From: Candidatus Gastranaerophilales bacterium
GTDB lineage: Bacteria; Cyanobacteriota; Vampirovibrionia; Gastranaerophilales; Gastranaerophilaceae
NCBI GenBank assembly: GCA_910587175.1
Contig: CAJULH010000039.1
Location: forward strand, 1-20,146
Reading direction: 5' to 3'
Length of the DNA stretch: 20,146 nt
The notes under the pieces were generated by a model. The model did not search any database. It worked only from the letters and a program-made list of their open reading frames with translations, and was not told the DNA's origin. Below, one piece after another: positions 1-7,100 of this stretch. How positions within the stretch are numbered: the first letter of the stretch is position 1; the number at the start of each line of letters is the position of its first letter. The translations under genes were made by a program, and so were the position numbers.

Positions 1-43
1 TTCCGTATGGTGACTGGAGTTCAGACGTGTGCTCTTCCGATCT
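1..43 (+). other. Illumina sequencing adapter remnant (contig-end contamination)
   Basis: Bases 10-43 read GTGACTGGAGTTC...CTCTTCCGATCT. This is the complete 34-base Illumina TruSeq Read 2 (i7 side) adapter in the orientation that leads straight into an insert. Bases 1-9 have the right length to be the last T of the flow-cell adapter plus an 8-base i7 index, which is inference. Genomic sequence starts at 44. Nothing in this stretch should be annotated as biological, and it truncates the gene that follows. Confidence 0.97.
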
Positions 44-481
44 AAATTTCTCAATGGGTTCAAATTTATATCCACAGCCTTCTGCAAGGGTTCCGCCCAT
101 TTTTAAAATTTCTTCCATAGGATAATCCCGGCAGATTTTAGCACGTCTTTTATGAACTTTGCACATTTTGGTTTCTTCATCCAGGTTTTTACAGGCAAAA
201 AGCAGCCCTGTTTCATCTTTTCCTATAATTTCAAGGTCGAAATAAAAAGGATGCAATGGTTTTAGCCTGTTAAAAAGTTTTTCATCCGATATAAAACCCT
301 TGCCATGTTTTACATAGATATTTTTACAGCATCTGCCGCAACAGTTACAATGTCCGACTCTGTAATATTTTCGCCTTAAAATTTTAAGGTGGAAAAACTT
401 CTTTATCCAAACACTAAATTCAGACACCTTTAGTGTAATAACTGTTTTTAATTTGGCTAATAATCTAGCAATTGTAAACAT
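44..481 (-). CDS. YkgJ-type CxxCxxCC metal-cluster protein, partial (C-terminus missing)
   Basis: Reading the minus strand from ATG at 481 gives 146 open codons that run into the adapter with no stop, so the gene is incomplete at its 3' end. The protein starts MFTIARLLAK. It has a dense cysteine cluster HCNCCGRCC at residues 44-52, then Cys97, Cys107, Cys117 (KICRDYP) and Cys136 (GCGY). A CxxCxxCC-type cluster followed by a C...C...CR-[DL]-[YF]-P segment is the hallmark of the YkgJ/UPF0153 putative zinc- or iron-chelating family, whose function is unknown. The start lies 20 bases after the stop of the upstream minus-strand gene, so the two are probably co-transcribed. No strong Shine-Dalgarno sequence precedes the ATG, and an in-frame TTG four codons upstream is an alternative start. 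Family assignment is confident; function is not. Confidence 0.85.
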
Positions 482-501
482 TTGTAAACCCAAATTAAAG
501 T

Positions 502-957
502 TCAGACATCAAAATCATCAAAATAATCTTCTTCCAAAGAAGGTTTTCCATCATCATTATCGAAATCGGAAAAGTTTTGTATGGAAGACAAAATCTCGGT
601 AAAATCAGCACTTTCGAGGTCTTTTAAAAACCCTTCGTTTTGAATTAAATTCAAAACAGCCTTCTCATCCTCAATAGATACCGTATTTTCAAGCTCTACA
701 GCTCTTTGTATATCTTCTTCTGTTACATTTTCAATATCTTCAAGAGCAAGTGCAGAAAATTTTTTAATATCTTCAAGCCTTTCATAGCGGCGAATTGCAT
801 CCTCCAGGATTTCAATCTGTTTTTGGGAAATTGCAATATCGGAACCTGGCGACATTTTTGGAGAATAAGGATTTATCACCCCGAAAACCTCTTTCATAAA
901 AGGACTTTCGGCATTTTTAAAAGTAATCTTTCCGGTTTCTGTAACATGCTTTTGCAT
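502..957 (-). CDS. acidic hypothetical protein, 151 aa
   Basis: I do not recognise this protein. It is 151 residues, soluble in appearance, with no signal peptide, membrane segment or cysteines. It is strongly acidic, with a helix-rich middle (about residues 44-115) and a C-terminal tail made mostly of Asp, Glu and Phe. The tail resembles the acidic tails of adaptor or protein-interaction factors, but no function should be inferred from that. It is the first gene of a minus-strand pair with the YkgJ-type protein and diverges from gpmI across 68 bases. No Shine-Dalgarno sequence precedes the ATG. An extended -10 box (TGT-TAGAAT, 972 to 964) places the predicted transcription start at about 957, the A of the ATG, suggesting a leaderless message. 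Met21 is an alternative start but also lacks a good ribosome site. Confidence 0.7.
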   Translation of the reverse strand: MQKHVTETGKITFKNAESPFMKEVFGVINPYSPKMSPGSDIAISQKQIEILEDAIRRYERLEDIKKFSALALEDIENVTEEDIQRAVELENTVSIEDEKAVLNLIQNEGFLKDLESADFTEILSSIQNFSDFDNDDGKPSLEEDYFDDFDV

Positions 958-963
958 AATATT

Positions 964-972
964 ATTCTAACA
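964..972 (-). promoter_or_regulatory. extended -10 promoter for the 502-957 gene (leaderless)
   Basis: On the minus strand TGT-TAGAAT matches the extended -10 consensus (TGn-TATAAT) with one mismatch. The last T of the hexamer is seven bases before the ATG, so initiation would fall at the start codon. No convincing -35 is present; TTAGCC at 18-bp spacing is weak, but extended -10 promoters do not require one. Confidence 0.4.
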
Positions 973-978
973 TTTTTG

Positions 979-987
979 TGATATATT
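979..987 (+). promoter_or_regulatory. extended -10 promoter candidate for gpmI
   Basis: TGA-TATATT fits an extended -10 element. Initiation near 994 would give a leader of about 32 bases holding the gpmI ribosome site GAGAGG at 1015-1020. It lies almost back to back with the leftward -10 at 972-964. No clear -35 is seen. Confidence 0.35.
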
Positions 988-1025
988 GGCTAATAAATAT
1001 AGCTTAAAATTAACGAGAGGATAAA

Positions 1026-2546
1026 ATGAGTAAAAACAGAGTTTTATTGTGTATTTTAGACGGCTGGGGAGTATCCGGAAATAAAAAATACAATGCCGTG
1101 GAAACCGCTCATACACCAAATTATGACGATTTTATGAACAATATGTCCCACACAACAATTCATGCTGACGGACTGAATGTAGGGCTGCCAGAGGGTCAGA
1201 TGGGAAATTCCGAAGTAGGGCATTTGAACATAGGAGCCGGAAGGGTTGTGTATCAAGAGCTTACAAGAATTAATAAATCTATTGACGAAGGAGAATTCTT
1301 TAAAAATGAGGAATTCCGTCGTGCAATAGACCATATAAAGGCTACCGGCGGAGCTTTACACATAATGGGACTTACTTCATCCGGCGGGGTGCATAGCTCC
1401 ATGAAGCATCTGGAGGCTTTAATCAAGCTTGCAGCTGATAATTCGGTAAAACGCGTTTACGTGCATACCTTCTTAGACGGACGCGACACACCTCCAAGAA
1501 GTGCCGAAACCTTTGTGGCGCAAGTAGAAAAAATGTTAAAAGATAAAAATCTGCCTCCTGTTGCAAGTGTAATAGGTCGATACTATGCTATGGACAGGGA
1601 TACAAGGTGGGATAGAGTGTCGAAAGCCTACGACTGTCTTGTTTTAGGCGAAGGCAATAAAGCTGAAAGCGCCTTAGATGCTATAAAAAATTCGTACAAA
1701 AAAGATGTAAGCGACGAATTTGTTGAGCCTACAGTAATTGGCGGCGAAAGAATTTCAGACGGTGATTCTATAATATTCTTCAATTACAGACCAGACAGGG
1801 CAAGAGAGATTACAAAAGCGTTAACATTCAGTGATTTTGATGGTTTTGAGAGAAAGAAAGTTTTGAAGAATATTTTCTATGTTTGCATGACCCAATACGA
1901 TGAAAGCTTTGATTTAGCGGTTGCATTCAGACCACAACACCTGAAAAACATTCTGGGAGAAGTGTTTGACAATAATAACATCAAACAATTCAGAACTGCC
2001 GAAACCGAAAAGTACGCGCATATCACGTTTTTCTTTAACGGCGGGGTTGAAGAACCTGGAAAGCTTGAAACAAGAAAGCTTGTAGCCTCTCCAAAGGTTG
2101 CAACTTATGATATGAAGCCGGAAATGAGTGCTTATGAGGTCTGCGATAATGTGTTATCGGCGCTTGACAATGAAGAATACGGCTTTATTCTTGTAAACTT
2201 TGCAAACCCGGATATGGTGGGACATACAGGGGTTATGGATGCAGCAGTTAAAGCTTGCGAAGCCGTGGACGATTGTGTTGGCAAAATTGCCAAAAAAGCC
2301 TTGGATAAAGGGGTTAAGATGATAATCACTGCAGATCACGGAAATGCGGAATGGATGTACAACGAGGAAACAAAAGCACCCCAAACCGCCCATACCACCA
2401 ACATTGTACCGTTTATAATTGTTGACAATAAAAAATACAATCTAAGGAAAACCGGCGCCCTGTGTGACATTGCACCTACGGTACTTGATTTAATGGAAAT
2501 AAAACAACCGGAAGAAATGACCGGAAAATCAATGATAGAGCGCTAA
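1026..2546 (+). CDS. gpmI: 2,3-bisphosphoglycerate-independent phosphoglycerate mutase
   Basis: Interconverts 3-phosphoglycerate and 2-phosphoglycerate in glycolysis and gluconeogenesis in the cytoplasm, using a phosphoserine intermediate and two Mn ions. The 506-residue length is typical of the family. Visible signatures are the N-terminal metal-site motif LDGWG (Asp12), the catalytic serine loop MGNSEVGH with Ser62 at the canonical position, FLDGRDTPP and GRYYAMDRDTRWDR in the phosphotransferase/mutase core, NPDMVGHTG, and the C-terminal metal motif TADHGNAEW starting at Thr435. The start is supported by GAGAGG six bases before the ATG. The gene stands alone: it diverges from the acidic small protein and converges on lgt, with a strong hairpin between them. 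All key residues appear intact. Confidence 0.97.
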   Translation: MSKNRVLLCILDGWGVSGNKKYNAVETAHTPNYDDFMNNMSHTTIHADGLNVGLPEGQMGNSEVGHLNIGAGRVVYQELTRINKSIDEGEFFKNEEFRRAIDHIKATGGALHIMGLTSSGGVHSSMKHLEALIKLAADNSVKRVYVHTFLDGRDTPPRSAETFVAQVEKMLKDKNLPPVASVIGRYYAMDRDTRWDRVSKAYDCLVLGEGNKAESALDAIKNSYKKDVSDEFVEPTVIGGERISDGDSIIFFNYRPDRAREITKALTFSDFDGFERKKVLKNIFYVCMTQYDESFDLAVAFRPQHLKNILGEVFDNNNIKQFRTAETEKYAHITFFFNGGVEEPGKLETRKLVASPKVATYDMKPEMSAYEVCDNVLSALDNEEYGFILVNFANPDMVGHTGVMDAAVKACEAVDDCVGKIAKKALDKGVKMIITADHGNAEWMYNEETKAPQTAHTTNIVPFIIVDNKKYNLRKTGALCDIAPTVLDLMEIKQPEEMTGKSMIER

Positions 2547-2564
2547 TTAACAGTATAAATATTC

Positions 2565-2600
2565 AAAAAACCTGCAAAATCAAACATTTGCAGGTTTTTT
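2565..2600. terminator. bidirectional intrinsic terminator between gpmI and lgt
   Basis: The inverted repeat AAAAAACCTGCAAA (2565-2578) / TTTGCAGGTTTTTT (2587-2600) forms a 14-bp perfect stem with an 8-base loop. A-runs and T-runs on each side provide a U-tract in both directions. The lgt stop codon (2580-2582) lies in the loop, and the last lgt sense codons form one arm of the stem. Confidence 0.9.
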
Positions 2601-3398
2601 ATACCTTAAAACAGTCCATATTAACAAAATAACAGATGCAAATAGTATCAAAATACTTACCAAAACTGCAACAGGAACCCCGAAAACATTCAAAACACTA
2701 TCAGTTCTTATGTTTTCAATAAATATTCTGCCAATTGAATATAATGCCAGATAACTGAAAAATACCATCCCGGGGGCATTTTGGGTAAATTGGGCAGCAA
2801 TTTTTCTAACTACAAAAAATAAAAGTAAAAATACAAAAATATCCCACAAGGATTCATATAAAAATGCCGGGTGAAAATACTCCACAGATACGTATTCAAG
2901 GGGTCTTTTAGCCAGCTCTATATAAAGCTTCCAAGGTAAATCACAAGGCTTGCCGAAAGCCTCTGAATTGAAAAAATTTCCCCATCTGCCTATTGCCTGT
3001 CCTATGACTAAGCCATACGAAACCACATCAGCATAAGGCAAAACAGGCTTCTTATTTAAAAATTTAAAAAATACAATTCCAGAAATCAAACCGCCCAAAA
3101 TCGCCCCATGGATTGCTATTCCACCATGCCAGATAGCAAAAATTTCTCCCTTATATTTCAGATAATAATCAAGACTCAATAAAACATAGTAAAGACGGGC
3201 AAAAACTATTGAAAATATTATCATATAAGGAAAAAAATCCAAAAGTAGATCCGGATTTATCTGTTTATAATATTTTTTTGCAACAAAACATGTGGTAAAA
3301 ATACCTGCAATCATCCCTAAAAAGAGCATTATGCCATAATATCTGATATCAAAACCAAAAATACTAAACGCGACACCTGTAGACGGGGCTTGAAACAT
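2580..3398 (-). CDS. lgt: prolipoprotein diacylglyceryl transferase
   Basis: Inner-membrane enzyme that transfers diacylglycerol from phosphatidylglycerol to the lipobox cysteine of prolipoproteins, the first step of lipoprotein maturation. The 272-residue protein has about seven hydrophobic segments. It carries the family signature GRWGNFFNSEAFG (residues 137-149), a histidine-glycine segment HGGIAIHGAILGG (91-103), the HPAFLYES motif (176-183) and the GRIFIENIRTDS motif (223-234), which supply the conserved Arg, Asn, Glu and His residues of the family. The ATG at 3398 is preceded by AGAGGAA and sits 9 bases after the stop of the TPR gene, so the ribosome site overlaps that stop and translation is probably coupled. 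The final codons are part of the shared terminator hairpin. Confidence 0.97.
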   Translation of the reverse strand: MFQAPSTGVAFSIFGFDIRYYGIMLFLGMIAGIFTTCFVAKKYYKQINPDLLLDFFPYMIIFSIVFARLYYVLLSLDYYLKYKGEIFAIWHGGIAIHGAILGGLISGIVFFKFLNKKPVLPYADVVSYGLVIGQAIGRWGNFFNSEAFGKPCDLPWKLYIELAKRPLEYVSVEYFHPAFLYESLWDIFVFLLLFFVVRKIAAQFTQNAPGMVFFSYLALYSIGRIFIENIRTDSVLNVFGVPVAVLVSILILFASVILLIWTVLRYKKPANV

Positions 3399-3407
3399 TT
3401 CCTCTTT

Positions 3408-4019
3408 TTAAGCCCCTTCGCCACCGGTATCACTGGTTTTTTGCATATATTTATAACATTCTTCCTTTTCAGCCTCAAGCTCTTTTATATGCTCATTTAC
3501 GGCATCCGTATCTTCCTTGTTCTCAGAAATATCCAAATACTTTTTGTATGCCTTTATGGCTTCATCAAGCTTTGATGCGGCAAAAGTTGCGCTTTCAAGA
3601 TTTTCCGCAGCCTGTTTAGCTTCATCCAAAGGCTCACCGTCATTTTCAGCATCACCTTGCATATTATCGTCTTTAATATTTTCAAGCTTTTTATATGCCA
3701 GTCCTTCAAACGCTACACCCAAAGTATAATAGGCATCAGGATTTTTAGGGTTTAATCTCACAGCTTCATTTAGTTGGTCAACAGCTTTTTGAAACTCTTC
3801 TTTATGCGTATACGCAACTGCAAGATTGTACCTGGCTTCAAAAACCGTTCCATCTAAATCAACACTGGATTCAAGCCTTTTAATAGCTTCATCATAATCA
3901 CCCTTGTCAAGATATTCTTTGGCTTTTGTATTTAATTCCTGAATTGCAAAATTGTTTATACAGGCGCTTGACATAACGCTTACAAACAAAACTGCAAGAA
4001 AAACTAAAAGTTTTTTCAT
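3408..4019 (-). CDS. exported TPR protein, probable lipoprotein, 203 aa
   Basis: The N-terminus (MKKLLVFLAVLFVSVMSSAC) is a signal peptide ending in Cys20. The segment before it, SSAC, is a poor lipobox because position -3 is Ser rather than Leu/Val/Ile. Lipidation is therefore likely but not certain; the direct neighbourhood of lgt favours it. Residues 27-94 form two good tetratricopeptide repeats (A..YLDKGDYDEAIKRL and ARYNLAVAY...A..QLNEAVRLNP). A third, at about 95-162, is split by an acidic insert (115-135). The charged C-terminal helix includes Cys188. TPR lipoproteins serve as scaffolds for envelope complexes; the partner is unknown. AAAAGAGG lies about 11 bases before the ATG, and a separate promoter is likely upstream at 4098-4070. 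Confidence 0.85.
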   Translation of the reverse strand: MKKLLVFLAVLFVSVMSSACINNFAIQELNTKAKEYLDKGDYDEAIKRLESSVDLDGTVFEARYNLAVAYTHKEEFQKAVDQLNEAVRLNPKNPDAYYTLGVAFEGLAYKKLENIKDDNMQGDAENDGEPLDEAKQAAENLESATFAASKLDEAIKAYKKYLDISENKEDTDAVNEHIKELEAEKEECYKYMQKTSDTGGEGA

Positions 4020-4069
4020 AAAATTTTAATCCTCTTTTAGAAATTTCTCCCCAATTTGAATTTATACCT

Positions 4070-4098
4070 ATTCTATCTGCAATTTAAAATATGTGCAA
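4070..4098 (-). promoter_or_regulatory. internal promoter for the TPR gene and lgt
   Basis: On the minus strand, TTGCAC (4098-4093) and TAGAAT (4075-4070) are separated by exactly 17 bp. Initiation near 4063 gives a leader of about 43 bases containing the AAAAGAGG ribosome site. The 117-base gap between the AsmA-like gene and the TPR gene is otherwise empty apart from an imperfect hairpin over the AsmA stop codon, which has no clear T-tract. Confidence 0.45.
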
Positions 4099-4136
4099 GC
4101 AACAACCGGCTATAAGACCAAAAGCCTAAGCTTCGG

Positions 4137-7100
4137 TTAGTTTAGCCAGTTAAAACTCTTTACAAAGTTATCCGCATTTAAGTCTCCAAGTATTTTAACG
4201 GCAAAAAGTCTGAAATCACCGGAACCATTTGCAATGTCAGGAATTTTTTCAACATTCTGAACCAGATCATTTTTTGAATCTTTATTCAGTTTGTTGTTCG
4301 TTACAAAGTTTACAAGTGAATTCACGGAAGCATTCCCAACGGGTCCAAGCAGGTTTGAAATTTTTGTTGAAAGCTTTCCAAGTACCTCAAAATCTCCGAC
4401 ATTTGTTGCAATATCATAATTTCCGCTTGTATAAATACTTAAATTATCCCCTTTTGAATAAATATTCATCTTATCTACTTTGCCGTTTTCTACGATAAAA
4501 TCACCGGAAATTTTCTTAAAATCCCCTGTTTTATATGGAATAAGAACCTCTATTACATTGTTTATCGTAAAGCCCATTATGCCGCTTTTCAAAAGATTAC
4601 CGGCGCGAAGAAGATATTCAAGAGAACCTAATTTTGGCATCTTGCCATCGTAAATTGCAAAATCGACATTTGCCTTGACGGTATTTATGCCTCCTGCAGT
4701 ATTCAGCTCACGCCCCGTGAGGAAGATTCTGCCGTTTGTCTTGCCAAATATCTGGTTTTTAGTGCCCAGAATATCGGTTACAAGGGTGTTTGCATCACAG
4801 TTCTCGATTTCGGAATTTATTGTAAATTTAGTGGTATCAAATTCGTAACTGCCGTCAGTTTTAATTTTTCCGCCGGCAACATCAAAAACCACATCATCAA
4901 ATTTAAAAACGCCTTCTTTTGTATGTTTAAATGCTCCTTTAAAATTTTGCGCTTTAATATTATTAAAATGTATTTCGTCCGCTTCAAATTTACCGTCTTT
5001 TACTTCAAAATCAGCCGGAGACAAAACATACATTTGTTTTGCAGTCGGATCAGTAGATTTTTGTGCCTTCGCAAAATTAGAAAGACCATTTATAAAGGTG
5101 TTTAAATCAACAACTTTGGAACTTATCTCAGCCTTATTTATAACAACGGGCAACGTTGGACTGTTTACAATTTCCGTATTGATTTTAATATCAGACCCCA
5201 AACCCTCTCCGTCAAAAACAGCTTTTATGATGTCCTCATCCAAGGCAAGGTTAACATCTCTTATCCTTGATTCATATAAAGGCACATCAACGTTGGAAAA
5301 CTTCACAATACCACGCGCCTTTGGCTTAAATACGGAACCATTCAAAAGCACATCAGAGGTAAATGTCCCTTGTTTTAAAACAGACTTTTTAAATACAATA
5401 TTTAAAAGTCTTGCAGGCGCCGGATTTGGAGTATTAAATTTTAAATCGTTTAAAAATATTTTCCCATCCTGTGTTTTAACACCACCGGAAAGTTTTATCA
5501 TTTCATACGGGGTTTGTTTGTTATTCTGGGATAGTATAAATTTCTGATAGCCGATTTTTTTAATATTTATTTCATCATTTTTAAAATCTATTCTTGAATT
5601 AATCTCTCTCTTGCTTGCAACATCACCAAGGTTTGCACCCATATAATATAAATCTGCGCCGGGATTTAGAATTACGGAAGAAAATATTGTGTAATCATCT
5701 AATCTGCCGCGAAGCCTTCCTTTTAACGTAAACTCGCCTTTTGTTTTAAGCGGAAACTGAAGCATGGGATTTAAAAGCTTATCAAGACTTTCTTCGTTTA
5801 AATTTGTAGAAAGATAAACATTAAATGCAGGTTTTGCAGTGCTAAAATCATCCAAAACAGCATCAAGATAAACGGGTGTATGCCCGTATGACATATTCAG
5901 CGCATTGAGTTTCATCTGATTATTGGAAAATCTTAAATCTCCACTGTTTAAGAATACGGGCAAATCTCTTTTCTTATCATAAATAGAGATATTGTTTAAA
6001 TTTGTATGCCCTGAAAACCCATCTTTATTATATTTAAAATCACCATTCAGATTGCCTTTAAAATCGTTAAAATCGTTTAAGATTTTTTGAATATTCTTAT
6101 CCTCAACACCGGATGCAAGTTTTAGCACCTTTTCAAAAGGCAGAGAAACCAGTTTGAAATTCAAATCCGGAATAAAATAATCATCAAAAATTTTGTCCAC
6201 TTCTCCGTTTGTTACAATATTTGCACCCCAGATAGTTTTGTTCAGGTTTTTAAATATTATTTTTTGGTCTTTAAATTTCACATCACCGGAATTAAATAAA
6301 ACATCCGAATCCTTATAGTTCATGCCTGTTGCCCAACCATCGAGCATAAATTTTTTCATATCAATCATGCTATCATCAGGATTCACTTTTCCTTTGGCGC
6401 GAACATTTGCAGCAAATTTAAAATTGATATTATTTAAAAATTCATAAAGCTCCGGGGCGATTTTATTCTTCGCCTGGAAACCATCCTGATTATCATAGAA
6501 AAATCTAAATAAATCTGCAGATTTAATGTCTTTGGATTTGAATGTTAAATCCACAATTTGCGGCTGCTCAGAGCGCTTTTTAGAGGCTTTAAAGTCAGGT
6601 ACCACAGTTCCTGCCATATTAAACGGAGAAGAGTAAATATCGGCATTCAAATTCAATGATACAAAATCTGCAAAATCAAGTTTGCCGTTTACTTTGGATG
6701 CTTTTATCTTTGGAAATATATCGATATTATTATTTTTGAAAGTTATTGTACCCTTTGCTTTGAGGTCATCGGAAGGTTCCATCTTTGAAAAATCCGTAAA
6801 ATCCTCCTCGGAAACCGGCGACACTTTGCCCCAAAGACGCATATTAAAATCAATGTTTCCCGTCGGGTTAGTATAGGCATCAAGGAATTTTCCGCCATTC
6901 AAAAGCGCAAGCACCATATCGCTCGTCTTTACAACATCAAGTGCTTTTTGTGCGTTTACATCAAAGATGTTTACATATAAATCCAAATTTCCTGTGACAT
7001 CAGAATTGCCGTCAATTCTAATTTTTGCTCCCTCAACAATTCCTGTTGTATTATCAAATATTATTTTTTTGTCCTTAAAAAGGAGGTTTAAATTTCCGTT

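Noticed and set aside
4100..4139. Hairpin across the stop codon of the giant AsmA-like gene as a terminator
   Set aside because: Pairing is imperfect (ACC/GGT and AAGC/GCTT with a bulge) and no T-tract follows, so read-through into the TPR gene seems possible.
5098..5547. 149-codon plus-strand open frame inside the giant AsmA-like gene
   Set aside because: Antisense shadow with Ser/Thr/Phe-rich composition and no initiation signals.
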